A DNA stretch of 41,587 nucleotides from Oscillospiraceae bacterium (GCA_015065285.1 SVQP01000014.1:1-41587); one strand, 5' to 3'. Counted from the first letter of the stretch, positions 31,464 to 40,073 are shown. Notes: a model not told the origin generated them from the letters alone. Translations and numbers: made by a program.

Positions 31464-32783
31464 TTACAGCGACAGCGTCGTATGTCTGCGGCTCAAGGGC
31501 CCCTCAGCCTTTGCGTCCAGCATATAAAGCGCTGCGCAAAGTCTTGCACGCAGCTCCTCGGCAGGCACGATATCATCAATATCGCCCTTCTCTGCCGCGG
31601 ACAGTGCGCTTGCCTTGGTTGCTGCGTACTCCGCCTCAACCTGAGCTCTGGATTTATCTGCCGTGATCTCATCGTTATAAAGGAAAGCAACGGCTGCTGC
31701 GGGGGTCATGGGGCTGATCGTGGCACCTTCCAGCGCCAGTGCCATGTCCGCACCCTGAGCAAGGCTACCAAGCAGTACAAAGGGAGCACCGTATGCTCTG
31801 CCCGTGACAACCGTGACCTTAGCGCATGCGGCAGACGCATATGCTGCAGAGAGTGCGCCGTATGCCTTGACACCGCAAGCGGTGCATGCGGGATCAATGC
31901 CGTCACTGTCTACCAGCGTCACCACGGGAATATTGAAGCTGTCACACAGCGCCACGTGCTTTGCTGCACGACGTGCACCGCGCTCGGTCAGCTTACCGCC
32001 GTTCTGTGCGCGATCGGTTGCAATTACACCGGTCAGAACACCGCCAATGCTTGCAAGATAAGTCAGCATACCGTCCTTGTGCCCAGCACCCAGCAAAAGT
32101 GCGCTGTCTGCGTCACACACGTCCTTAACCAGTGCATCGGTATCTTGAAGAGTTGCTGCAACGGCACGCTCGGGGTCATCCGTCTCGTTTGTGCATGCCA
32201 CGTCCATATTGTTCGAAGGCAGCATGGTGATCAGCTGTCTTGCGCGTGCAAAAGCCTCTTGCTCGTCCTTGCAGTGAAAGTCGGCAATATCACCGCTTTT
32301 CTCTGCTGCGCTCAGATATACGTTTGCGCCATCGGCTGCGATCTTGATATCAAACATACCTGCCGCTACAGCGCCAAGTCCCGAGCAATTGCCGCAGATC
32401 ACACTGATCTGAGGAATAATACCGGATGCTGCACTCACGTCTGCCAGCAAGCTGCCGTATGCCGAGAGCACGGCACTGCCCTCGGGGATGAGTGCACCTG
32501 CACTATCAAACACACCGATGACCGGTGCGCCCGAAGCCTTTGCCTTTTTGTAAAGCGCGGAGATCTTTTTCGCGCCTGTTGCATCAAATGCACCCTTCAT
32601 GCGGTCACTATCCTGCACGAAGGCAAATGCAAGCTTGCCGTTTACCGAGCCGTATCCGCAGATCACACCCTCATATTCCTCGGCACAGCCCGCACGCTTG
32701 ACGTAAGCACCCGTTTCCACAAAGGTACCCTGGTCAAACAGAAGGGAGATTTTCACATTGCCTTTGGTTTGCGTTCTTTCCAT
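31464..32783 (-). CDS. mmdA: Acyl-CoA-type carboxyltransferase (12S/MmdA-like, short)
   Basis: A 439-residue carboxyltransferase of the crotonase-like family (methylmalonyl/propionyl-CoA type). Motifs include GVICGYGSVNGKLAFAFVQD, GVFDSAGALIPEG (family: DSGGARIQEG), ASGIIPQISVICGNCSGLG, and the C-terminal half with GGVLTGVIATD and TLVDSDGIDPA. It is about 70 residues shorter than usual MmdA and diverged at the oxyanion-hole region. The frame extends 35 codons upstream, but the ATG at 32781-32783 has GGAGG upstream and fits the family start, so I chose it. It is first in the decarboxylase operon. The acyl-CoA substrate is not determined; methylmalonyl-CoA is the first guess. Confidence 0.85.
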   Translation of the reverse strand: MERTQTKGNVKISLLFDQGTFVETGAYVKRAGCAEEYEGVICGYGSVNGKLAFAFVQDSDRMKGAFDATGAKKISALYKKAKASGAPVIGVFDSAGALIPEGSAVLSAYGSLLADVSAASGIIPQISVICGNCSGLGAVAAGMFDIKIAADGANVYLSAAEKSGDIADFHCKDEQEAFARARQLITMLPSNNMDVACTNETDDPERAVAATLQDTDALVKDVCDADSALLLGAGHKDGMLTYLASIGGVLTGVIATDRAQNGGKLTERGARRAAKHVALCDSFNIPVVTLVDSDGIDPACTACGVKAYGALSAAYASAACAKVTVVTGRAYGAPFVLLGSLAQGADMALALEGATISPMTPAAAVAFLYNDEITADKSRAQVEAEYAATKASALSAAEKGDIDDIVPAEELRARLCAALYMLDAKAEGPLSRRHTTLSL

Positions 32784-32867
32784 TCCGGAGGTCCTCCAAA
32801 ATACGTTTATTGCGGCGAAAAAGGTCAGCTTTTTCCAACAAAACCAATTCTCCGCCAGTTTAATATT

Positions 32868-32896
32868 ATTGTAGCATTTTCCACTCACTTTGTCAA
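32868..32896 (-). promoter_or_regulatory. Promoter of the Na+-pump decarboxylase operon
   Basis: On the minus strand TTGACA (32891-32896), 17-nt spacer, TACAAT (32868-32873). The untranslated leader is about 80 nt. No riboswitch fold is evident in it. Confidence 0.85.
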
Positions 32897-32910
32897 GAAA
32901 GACAATCCAA

Positions 32911-32944
32911 AAAACAAAAAAATCCGCGCCCTTCGGGCGCGGAT
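32911..32944 (-). terminator. Terminator of the HPr-kinase-like gene
   Basis: Perfect 10-bp GC-rich stem, 32922-32931 with 32935-32944, and a TTC loop. On the minus strand a long T-rich tail follows. It starts 12 bp past the stop codon. Confidence 0.9.
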
Positions 32945-32955
32945 CGTTTTTCTTT

Positions 32956-33660
32956 TCACTTATAAAGCTCCCCTGTCACGGTATCCACCGCGCTCAGGTT
33001 CATATTACACTGCAGCACGTATGCGGGCACGTGCTCCACCGTCTGATGCAGAATATGCGCAAATCGATCGGTCATCTCGCGATTGGCAGGCGGCAGGATC
33101 TGCTCACTGATTCTGTGTGTGAAGGTCTGCTTATCAATGGGCATGATGGCATTGGATTTGGATTGCTCCAAAAAGACCACTGCATCCAGCTTGGCAGAGG
33201 TATTGGTCTGCCAGCCTTCCTTGCCGCACCAAGGGGTGCCGTAGGCGATCAATTCACCGCCTCGCAGTGCAAGCAGCGGCTTATCACCGTTGATGACCGT
33301 GACGTCCTTACCGAATTTTTCCTTCCATAGCGAAACGTGCGTGCTCTTGCCCGTTCCTCGCTTACCCGAAAAAGCAATACACTTGCCACGATAGGTGATG
33401 ACAGCGGAGTGGAACAGATACGCATCGTACTCAGCCATTTTTCGGCACAGCGCTCTGTTGATCAGATAACTCTCTGCCATGGGTGCGGTCAGATTCCACG
33501 TGGCGCCCGCCAGCATGGCGTGCACCTGATCGCTTGTGATCTGCACACGGAACGCGGGCTCTTCCCCGCTTTTTATAATGTAGTCTCTGCAGACGTCCTC
33601 GACAAAGCCATAACGGTTGTCTATCTCAACGCAAACGTCTGCTACCTTGATACGAAACAT
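32956..33660 (-). CDS. HPr kinase C-terminal domain-like ATPase
   Basis: A 234-residue protein with an HprK/P-like fold. The P-loop GKRGTGKST (99-107) follows FHSAVI (83-88), and VINGDKPLLALRGGELIAYGTPWCGKE (about 122-149) matches the family pattern around the catalytic Asp. It lacks the N-terminal HPr kinase domain, and the ptsH gene is not nearby, so carbon-catabolite control is not implied. Stand-alone members occur in many Clostridia and in some peptide-modification loci; none of those partners (PqqD-like, radical SAM precursor) are seen here. A substrate cannot be named. AAAGGAG lies before the ATG. Confidence 0.82.
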   Translation of the reverse strand: MFRIKVADVCVEIDNRYGFVEDVCRDYIIKSGEEPAFRVQITSDQVHAMLAGATWNLTAPMAESYLINRALCRKMAEYDAYLFHSAVITYRGKCIAFSGKRGTGKSTHVSLWKEKFGKDVTVINGDKPLLALRGGELIAYGTPWCGKEGWQTNTSAKLDAVVFLEQSKSNAIMPIDKQTFTHRISEQILPPANREMTDRFAHILHQTVEHVPAYVLQCNMNLSAVDTVTGELYK

Positions 33661-33693
33661 GAAAAACTCCTTTCCTGCAAGGATTCAAAAGCA

Positions 33694-33716
33694 AAGGGCG
33701 GGAGTATCCCGCCCTT
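33694..33716 (-). terminator. Terminator of the two-TM protein gene
   Basis: Perfect 10-bp stem, 33694-33703 with 33707-33716; loop 3 nt. On the minus strand a T-rich tail follows (TTTGCTTTTG). Read-through to the HPr-kinase-like gene is likely, since I found no separate promoter for it. Confidence 0.75.
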
Positions 33717-33720
33717 GATC

Positions 33721-34392
33721 TTATTCCAGATACATGCTGTCCACGTTGGCTTGTACGTATCTGACCATCTGCTTTTGCATATAGGCGCGATTGTCCATGA
33801 AGAAATGGCTGATCTTATCCAGATTGCCTGCATGGTGCTCACGAAGGAATACCAGTGTAGCACCCAGCTGCGCGTCGTCATTGTCGCTGAGCGCGTCGCA
33901 AATCGAGGAAATGATTGCAACGTCAGCCTTAGCGAACAGCTGCCAGTAAGCGGGGCTGTTATGCTCGGTCAGGTCATAGATCATTTTATATGCCATCAGG
34001 GGGCGATACACGTCGTTCTTACCAAAGCGCTCATCGTCGCTGCCGACGATGTTCGCGGTCCATACCTGACGCTCGGAGGATGCCATACGGGTCATGAAAT
34101 AGGTCATGCGCTTGTTGACGATCTCAAAGGTCAGCTCACTCGGCTTGATGTTCTTGCCGAGATTTTTATCATACAGGAAGAAATGGCGGGTCACGGTGGC
34201 GGAAATCATGGCAAGATACATGACAAGACCGCCAAGCGCCACAAACAGGAATGCTGCGAGCAGATACATGATCCCGAAAAATACGTTATCCCAATTTGCC
34301 AGGGTGACAATTGTGACAACAACAGCGATCAGCAAGCTGACAGCGCCTGCAACCAGCAATATGGTTGGCAAATATTTCTTGATAGTTTCCAT
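33721..34392 (-). CDS. Uncharacterised two-TM membrane protein
   Basis: I do not recognise this 223-residue protein. It has two N-terminal TM helices (about 8-30 and 36-63) joined by a short loop, then a soluble, mostly helical domain with many charged residues (about 75-223) that should face the cytoplasm. There is no signal peptide, catalytic motif or repeat. Strong promoter upstream. It precedes the HPr-kinase-like gene, with a terminator between, so a joint function is uncertain. Confidence 0.8.
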   Translation of the reverse strand: METIKKYLPTILLVAGAVSLLIAVVVTIVTLANWDNVFFGIMYLLAAFLFVALGGLVMYLAMISATVTRHFFLYDKNLGKNIKPSELTFEIVNKRMTYFMTRMASSERQVWTANIVGSDDERFGKNDVYRPLMAYKMIYDLTEHNSPAYWQLFAKADVAIISSICDALSDNDDAQLGATLVFLREHHAGNLDKISHFFMDNRAYMQKQMVRYVQANVDSMYLE

Positions 34393-34466
34393 TTTGACTT
34401 CCTCTTTTCCACGGTGATTCTATATGTGTTACGCATTAAAATCGCAATATACAACAACACATTGTA

Positions 34467-34495
34467 ATTATAACACAAAATATGCTCTTTTGCAA
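34467..34495 (-). promoter_or_regulatory. Promoter of the two-TM protein gene
   Basis: On the minus strand TTGCAA (34490-34495), 17-nt spacer, TATAAT (34467-34472). The leader is about 70 nt. Confidence 0.75.
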
Positions 34496-34539
34496 GAGAT
34501 TTTTTAATTTTTTTGAAATTGTTTGCATATACCCATCTT

Positions 34540-34920
34540 TCATTTTTCAAAAAGGTAAAAGACCTGCTTTCCTCCCTCTGCTTCCGGCTTGATTACGGTA
34601 AAGTGCGGTGTGATCAGAATGGTCGCAAGGTATGCCTGATGCAACGTATCCATGGCTTTTGCCACAGGCAACGTCATGCCATCCCCCTGCCCGTCCGAAA
34701 TCAGATAGCCCTGCGTCTGAGCTGAAGCAGTGATCAGACTTTCAAGCTCGCCCGTGCCGAACACCCGATATCCGCTTTGCAGAATGCTTTGACAGTCATG
34801 CGCAAAACGCGAGAGCGCCTTTGGGCGGTGCTTTTGGGATTGCAATTCAAAAAGCAGCCTTTCTCTGTATTCCCGTCTGATGCAGCTGCAAACAAATTCC
34901 GCCTCGATTCCCTTATCCAA
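34540..34920 (-). CDS. Small conserved clostridial protein with TTG start
   Basis: A 126-residue protein with no known domain that I can name, but its overall pattern (FELQSQKHRPKALSRFAHDC, then a C-terminal ATILITPHFTVIKPE) resembles a conserved Firmicute hypothetical family. The start appears to be TTG at 34918-34920, directly after an in-frame TGA, with AAAGGGTGAG 4-6 nt upstream and no ATG until residue 81. Soluble, no TM segment. It has its own consensus promoter (34967-34995). Function unknown. Confidence 0.75.
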   Translation of the reverse strand: MDKGIEAEFVCSCIRREYRERLLFELQSQKHRPKALSRFAHDCQSILQSGYRVFGTGELESLITASAQTQGYLISDGQGDGMTLPVAKAMDTLHQAYLATILITPHFTVIKPEAEGGKQVFYLFEK

Positions 34921-34966
34921 TCAACTCACCCTTTCCGTGCAATCGTTTTGCGCTTTTTCATTGTTC

Positions 34967-34995
34967 ATTATATCACGGAAGAAAATCACTGTCAA
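34967..34995 (-). promoter_or_regulatory. Promoter of the TTG-start gene
   Basis: On the minus strand TTGACA (34990-34995), 17-nt spacer, TATAAT (34967-34972): full consensus. It supports the gene being real. Confidence 0.88.
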
Positions 34996-35045
34996 CAACG
35001 CGATAAAAATATCGTAGTGCAGCAGCGCGAATTTGCAAGATGCTA

Positions 35046-35074
35046 TTGACCAATCTTGCATATTGTGATATAAT
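35046..35074 (+). promoter_or_regulatory. Promoter of the hydratase-icd operon
   Basis: TTGACC (35046-35051), 17-nt spacer, TATAAT (35069-35074). It is divergent from the promoter at 34967-34995. CGGAGG lies upstream of the ATG at 35110. Confidence 0.85.
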
Positions 35075-35109
35075 TACTGTAATTCATTTTCTTTCGGAGG
35101 ACCCCTTTT

Positions 35110-37359
35110 ATGAATGCTGTGACTCTGTACGATTCCGGTGTGTTTTTGTGCAACGGTGCACCCTGCCCCGGAAACTGCGATCGCGATGCAAAATCCGCCC
35201 GTCAAAAGACAATTGCGGCAAAAATTCTTGCCGCTCATAATACAAGCGATAACCAAGACACCCTGAAGCTTCGCTTTGATGCCTTGATTTCTCACGATAT
35301 TACCTACGTTGGCATCATTCAATCCGCACGCGCTTCGGGACTTGAGCAGTTCCCCGTGCCTTACGCGCTGACCAACTGCCACAATTCCCTTTGTGCGGTG
35401 GGCGGTACCATCAATGAGGACGACCACGTATTCGGTCTTTCGGCTGCCAAAAAATACGGTGGCATTTACGTGCCTGCCAACCAAAGCGTCATTCACTCTT
35501 ATGCAAGAGAGCAGCTCGCTTTATGCGCGGGCATGATTCTGGGCTCGGATTCTCACACCCGTTACGGTGCGCTTGGCACCATGGCAATCGGTGAGGGCGG
35601 TCCCGAGCTTGTCAAGCAGCTTTTGAAGAACACCTACGACATCCCCGCGCCCGAGGTGGTGCTGGTATATCTGAGTGGAGCTCCCCGTCGCGGTATCGGT
35701 CCGCACGACGTGGCGCTTGCACTTGTGGGTGCAGCTTTTCCGGGCGGCTTTGTCAAGAACAGAATTCTGGAGTTTGTTGGTCCCGGTGTGGCAAATCTTT
35801 CCATGGATTTCCGCAACGGCATTGACGTTATGACCACAGAGACCACCTGCCTTTCCTCGATCTGGGAGACGGACGACGTCACCAAGGAATTCTACGAAAC
35901 TCACCAAAGAGGCGAATTTTACAAGCAGCTTTCCCCCGAGGACGGTGCTTACTATGACCGCATGATCCAGATCGATCTTGACAAGGTGGAATCCATGATC
36001 GCGCTGCCCTTCCATCCCTCCAACGTCTACACCATTCACGAATTCAACGCGCGCGCAGCCGAGCTGCTGGCAGGCGTTGAAGCAGAGGCTGCGCAGCTGT
36101 TCCCGGGTGCGCCCCTTACCTTGACCGACAAGGTGGACGAGAACGGTGTGCATGCCGATCAGGGCGTGATTGCAGGATGCGCGGGTGGTATGTACGAATC
36201 CATTTGTGAGGCGGATGCCATTCTGGGGACCGGTGAGGTGGGCGACGGTGCCTTCTCGCTCTCGGTGTATCCCACCAGCATTCCCGTCTCTTTGGAGCTG
36301 ACCCGTCAGGGCGTGAGCGCTTCTCTGCTTGCGCAGGGCGCGGTGATCAAGCCCTCGTTCTGCGGTCCTTGCTTCGGTGCGGGTGACGTGCCTGCCAATA
36401 ACGGGCTTTCCCTGCGCCACACCACGCGCAACTTCCCCAACCGTGAGGGCTCCAAGCCCGGTGAAGGACAGATCTCCTGCGTGGCGCTCATGGATGCGCG
36501 CTCGATCGCGGCAACCGCTGCAAACGGCGGTGTGATCACGGCTGCGACCGATATTGATTACGATTATTCCCCCGCTCCTTACGTTTTTGACCCGTCTCCC
36601 TATCAAAAGCGCGTTTACAACGGCTTTGGAAAACCGCAGCCCGAGACCGCGCTTGTCATGGGACCCAATATTACCGACTGGCCCGCACAGTACGCGCTTG
36701 CAGACAATCTGTTAGTCGAGCTGGCGGCAGTCATTCGTGACCCCGTAACCACCACCGACGAGCTGATCCCTTCGGGTGAGACCTCGTCCTACCGCTCCAA
36801 TCCCCTGCGCCTTGCCGAGTTTGCGCTTTCCCGTCGCTGCCCCGAATACGTGGGTCGCTCCAAGGCGGTTGCCGCAGACGAGGCTGCAAGAAGAAGCGGC
36901 TCGATCTCCGAAAAGCTTTTCCGTGCTTTGAGCGCGGTGGGTGATGCCCATGCGCTGGCTGCTTGCACGCAGTTTGGTTCTTGCCTGTTTGCCAACAAGC
37001 CGGGTGACGGCTCTGCACGTGAGCAAGCGGCATCCTGCCAGAAGGTGCTTGGCGGCTTTGCCAATATTTGTTATGAATTTGCTACCAAGCGCTATCGCTC
37101 CAACTGCATCAACTGGGGTATTCTGCCCTTCACGCTTGATGCAAATACCCCTTTCCCCTATGCCGAGGGTGACTTTGTGTTCGTGCCCGACATCAGAGCA
37201 AAGCTGGCAGGCGGCTGCGAGGACTTTGAGGCAAGCGTGATTTGTGCCGACGGCACGACGCATGCGCTGACGTTGCACGTCAAGGGCTTGACCGAGAATG
37301 AAAAGCAGATCATTCTGGACGGTTGCCTGATGAATTTCTATGCAAACGGAAGGAAATAA
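35110..37359 (+). CDS. Aconitase-family hydratase
   Basis: A 749-residue Fe-S hydratase, shorter than bacterial AcnA (about 890) and related to the YbhJ-like group. Cluster residues appear as GCAGGMYES (at the place of the usual SCTN motif) and CGPCFGAG; GSDSHTRYGALGTMAIGEGG (substrate/domain motif) and NFPNREGS are also clear. The C-terminal part (about 560-749) is a swivelling-domain-like region. With isocitrate dehydrogenase two genes downstream, the natural role is citrate to isocitrate, leading to 2-oxoglutarate and glutamate. No citrate synthase is seen in the window. Specificity for citrate is inferred from context. Confidence 0.88.
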   Translation: MNAVTLYDSGVFLCNGAPCPGNCDRDAKSARQKTIAAKILAAHNTSDNQDTLKLRFDALISHDITYVGIIQSARASGLEQFPVPYALTNCHNSLCAVGGTINEDDHVFGLSAAKKYGGIYVPANQSVIHSYAREQLALCAGMILGSDSHTRYGALGTMAIGEGGPELVKQLLKNTYDIPAPEVVLVYLSGAPRRGIGPHDVALALVGAAFPGGFVKNRILEFVGPGVANLSMDFRNGIDVMTTETTCLSSIWETDDVTKEFYETHQRGEFYKQLSPEDGAYYDRMIQIDLDKVESMIALPFHPSNVYTIHEFNARAAELLAGVEAEAAQLFPGAPLTLTDKVDENGVHADQGVIAGCAGGMYESICEADAILGTGEVGDGAFSLSVYPTSIPVSLELTRQGVSASLLAQGAVIKPSFCGPCFGAGDVPANNGLSLRHTTRNFPNREGSKPGEGQISCVALMDARSIAATAANGGVITAATDIDYDYSPAPYVFDPSPYQKRVYNGFGKPQPETALVMGPNITDWPAQYALADNLLVELAAVIRDPVTTTDELIPSGETSSYRSNPLRLAEFALSRRCPEYVGRSKAVAADEAARRSGSISEKLFRALSAVGDAHALAACTQFGSCLFANKPGDGSAREQAASCQKVLGGFANICYEFATKRYRSNCINWGILPFTLDANTPFPYAEGDFVFVPDIRAKLAGGCEDFEASVICADGTTHALTLHVKGLTENEKQIILDGCLMNFYANGRK

Positions 37360-37360
37360 G

Positions 37361-38191
37361 ATGTATACAGGCGATTATGCTTATGCCACCAACCCCGTGG
37401 GCGGTACGCATCTTTCGATCAAGCAGCATGCAGAGCTGCTTGCAAGAATTGGATGGAACGGCTTTTTCACCGGTTGGAATGCAGAAAAGACCCCGCTTTG
37501 GCGCGCGGCTGCAGACAAATACGGCATGCTTTATACCTCGATTCACGCTCCCTTTACCGGGGTGGCTGCCATGTGGCGCGAGGGTGAGGCGGGCTGGGCA
37601 GAGACCGAGATGTATCTCTCTTGCCTTGAGGACTGCGCCAAGCACGAAATTCCCGTAATGGTGCTGCATCCCTTTATTGGATTTGAGGATCATTCCCCTA
37701 CAGAGATCGGCATTGAAAACTTTGGCAAGGTTGTGGATCGCGCCGACGCGCTGGGTGTGCGCCTTGGCTTTGAAAACGTAGAGGGCGAGGAGTACCTTGC
37801 CGCCATTTTCGAAGCGTTTGCAGGACATCCCTCACTTGGATTTTGCTTTGACGCAGGTCACGAGCTTTGCTACAACCGCGGCAAGGATATGCTGGCTTTG
37901 TACGGTCATGCACTTTGCCACACGCACCTCAACGACAACGTGGGCGTGACCGGTAAGGACATTTTCTGGACGGACGATTTGCACCTTGTCATGGGTGACG
38001 GCATTGCAGACTGGGAGGGCGTGATGCGCCGCATCCGCGCGACCGGCTTTGACGGACCTTTAAGTTGCGAATTAACGCTTGGCAACAAGCCTGACAAGCA
38101 CACGCATGACGGCTATGCCGCTATGCCGTTGGAAGATTTTTACGCTCTTGCGCTCTCCCGCATGAAAATGCTGGACGCAATGGGCAGATGA
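37361..38191 (+). CDS. Sugar phosphate isomerase/epimerase-like TIM barrel
   Basis: A 276-residue xylose isomerase-like TIM barrel. Probable metal ligands are Glu in FENVEGEEY, Asp in FCFDAGHE, His in HTHLNDN, and Glu in SCELT. A frame start 21 nt upstream would overlap the hydratase, but AAGGAAATA fits the ATG at 37361-37363, 1 nt after the hydratase stop. It is cotranscribed between the hydratase and icd, 16 nt before icd, although no sugar step is known between them. The substrate cannot be told; an epimerase for an organic acid or inositol-type sugar is equally possible. Confidence 0.85.
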   Translation: MYTGDYAYATNPVGGTHLSIKQHAELLARIGWNGFFTGWNAEKTPLWRAAADKYGMLYTSIHAPFTGVAAMWREGEAGWAETEMYLSCLEDCAKHEIPVMVLHPFIGFEDHSPTEIGIENFGKVVDRADALGVRLGFENVEGEEYLAAIFEAFAGHPSLGFCFDAGHELCYNRGKDMLALYGHALCHTHLNDNVGVTGKDIFWTDDLHLVMGDGIADWEGVMRRIRATGFDGPLSCELTLGNKPDKHTHDGYAAMPLEDFYALALSRMKMLDAMGR

Positions 38192-38207
38192 TACGGAGGT
38201 AAATATC

Positions 38208-39425
38208 ATGCAGAAAATCAAAATGACCACGCCGCTGGTTGAAATGGACGGCGACGAAATGACCCGCGTTTTGTGGGCAATGATCAAGGATGAGCTGATC
38301 CACCCCTTTGTGGAGCTCAACACCGAATATTATGATTTGGGTCTTGTGGAGCGCGAGAGAACCAAGGACAAGGTTACCTTCGATTCGGCTTATGCGACAA
38401 AGAAATACGGTGTGGCGGTCAAGTGTGCTACCATTACCCCCAACCGCCAGCGCGTGGAGGAATACAATCTTTCCGAGATGTGGAAATCCCCCAACGGTAC
38501 CATTCGCGCGATCTTGGACGGTACGGTATTCCGCGCGCCCATTCTGATTGACTCCATCCGCCCTGCCGTGCGCAACTGGAAAGCCCCCATTACCATTGCC
38601 CGCCACGCTTACGGTGACGTTTACAAGGCAACCGAGTACCGCGTGCCCACACAGGGCAAGGCGGAGCTGGTGTTCACCGATAAGGACGGCAACGAGACCT
38701 TCCGCGAAACGGTTTACGATTTCGAGTGCCCCGGTGTGCTGCAGAGCCAGTATAACAAGGACAACTCGATCCGCTCGTTTGCACACGCCTGCTTCCAGTA
38801 TGCGATCGATACCAAGCAGGATCTGTGGTTCTCCACCAAGGATACCATTTCCAAGCAGTACGATCAGACCTTCAAGCTGATCTTCCAGGAGATCTACGAA
38901 GCAAGTTATAAGGAAAAATTTGAAGAGCTTGGCATTGAATATTTCTACACCTTGATCGACGATGCGGTTGCGCGCGTCATCCGCTCCGAGGGTGGCTTTA
39001 TCTGGGCTTGCAAAAACTACGATGGCGACGTGATGAGTGATATGGTTTCCACCGCGTTCGGCTCGCTTGCCATGATGACCTCGGTGCTGGTGGCTCCCGA
39101 CGGCACCACCGAATACGAGGCGGCACACGGTACGGTGACCCGTCACTACTACCGCTACCTCAAGGGCGAGACCACCTCGACCAACCCCATGGCAACCATT
39201 TTTGCCTGGTCGGGCGCTTTGCGCAAGAGAGGTCAGCTGGACGGACTTGGCGATCTGGTGGACTTTGCCGACAAGCTGGAGGCTGCCTGCCTGCAGACGC
39301 TGAACGACGGCATTATGACCAAGGACCTGGTGGGTCTTGTCGTGCCCGGCACGCAAGTGACCTCGGTCAACTCTCTGGAATTTCTCAAGGCGATCAGAGA
39401 GCGACTTGAAGCGGCTCTGGCGTAA
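38208..39425 (+). CDS. icd: NADP-dependent isocitrate dehydrogenase
   Basis: A 405-residue enzyme of the eukaryotic-like (dimeric, type II) isocitrate dehydrogenase subfamily. It oxidatively decarboxylates isocitrate to 2-oxoglutarate. The pattern VEMDGDEMTRV at the start, SPNGTIRAILDGTVFRAPI (substrate Ser and Arg), YDGDVMSDM (metal aspartates) and EAAHGTVTRHYYRY (cofactor) are all present. CGGAGG lies before the ATG. It ends the hydratase operon, followed by a strong bidirectional terminator. Confidence 0.96.
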   Translation: MQKIKMTTPLVEMDGDEMTRVLWAMIKDELIHPFVELNTEYYDLGLVERERTKDKVTFDSAYATKKYGVAVKCATITPNRQRVEEYNLSEMWKSPNGTIRAILDGTVFRAPILIDSIRPAVRNWKAPITIARHAYGDVYKATEYRVPTQGKAELVFTDKDGNETFRETVYDFECPGVLQSQYNKDNSIRSFAHACFQYAIDTKQDLWFSTKDTISKQYDQTFKLIFQEIYEASYKEKFEELGIEYFYTLIDDAVARVIRSEGGFIWACKNYDGDVMSDMVSTAFGSLAMMTSVLVAPDGTTEYEAAHGTVTRHYYRYLKGETTSTNPMATIFAWSGALRKRGQLDGLGDLVDFADKLEAACLQTLNDGIMTKDLVGLVVPGTQVTSVNSLEFLKAIRERLEAALA

Positions 39426-39435
39426 TTTCATTACA

Positions 39436-39473
39436 AAAAAAGGACTGTCAAACACGCTTTGACAGTCCTTTTT
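39436..39473. terminator. Bidirectional terminator between icd and SGNH genes
   Basis: Perfect 15-bp stem, 39438-39452 with 39458-39472, flanked by A-run and T-run on either side. A second GC-rich hairpin (39488-39493 with 39498-39503) lies nearby. It serves two convergent units. Confidence 0.93.
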
Positions 39474-39523
39474 GATTTCGAGCATCGGGGGGAGCAATCC
39501 CCCGCCCTGTGAGATTGGTTTGC

Positions 39524-40072
39524 TTATGCGTACTTTTTAATGCACGCGGCAACCTGCTCGGCGGCGACCTTGACCCCTTGCTCGGAGAGGTGGATGTGGT
39601 CGGCGCAGATGTAGGTGGGGATATCGGCATTGATGGTTGAGAACAGATCGTTGATGATAATGCCCTCTGCCTGCAATCTTTCGGTTACCGCTTTATTGTA
39701 AGCAGCAAGTCTTTCCGGGGTGTGTCCGGGCATCTCTGAGTCGGGCGGCGTGGTGGTGGCAAAAATGACCGTTTTGGCATAGCCCTTGAGAATGCGCGCA
39801 ATTCTGACCATGGTATCGCAGTAGTTTTCAAGCGAGGTAAACGCGCCATCCTCCCAAAGCTGGCATACGTCCCAAAGTCCGTTATTCCAGTGAATGACGT
39901 CCGCGCCCTCCATAAAGGGTCTGTAATCATAGGTCATGCGCAGGGTGTAGAGCGCAAAGCGGCAGTTCTCCGGTGGTTGCCATACCTCGTATTCATCGCC
40001 TAAAATGGCAGGCACAACGGGTCCGTAGCCAATCTCTCGGATGGAGTCACCCAATAATACAACTTTTTTCAT
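39524..40072 (-). CDS. SGNH/GDSL-family hydrolase
   Basis: A 182-residue esterase-like protein. The nucleophile is Ser10 in GDSI; NNGLWD (from about 63) gives the oxyanion Asn, and Asp158 with His161 in DHIHLSE complete the triad. There is no signal peptide, so it is cytoplasmic. It may remove acetyl groups from oligosaccharides. The frame is open further upstream, but GGAGGATTAAC precedes the ATG at 40070-40072, which is 1 nt from the rhamnosidase stop. This translational coupling suggests a joint role in using acetylated rhamnose-rich glycans (inference). Confidence 0.88.
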   Translation of the reverse strand: MKKVVLLGDSIREIGYGPVVPAILGDEYEVWQPPENCRFALYTLRMTYDYRPFMEGADVIHWNNGLWDVCQLWEDGAFTSLENYCDTMVRIARILKGYAKTVIFATTTPPDSEMPGHTPERLAAYNKAVTERLQAEGIIINDLFSTINADIPTYICADHIHLSEQGVKVAAEQVAACIKKYA

Positions 40073-40073
40073 G

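Noticed and set aside
34485-34498. CTCTT/AAGAG hairpin followed by T-rich sequence on the plus strand
   Set aside because: No plus-strand gene ends here, and the sequence overlaps the -35 box of a minus-strand promoter; likely chance.
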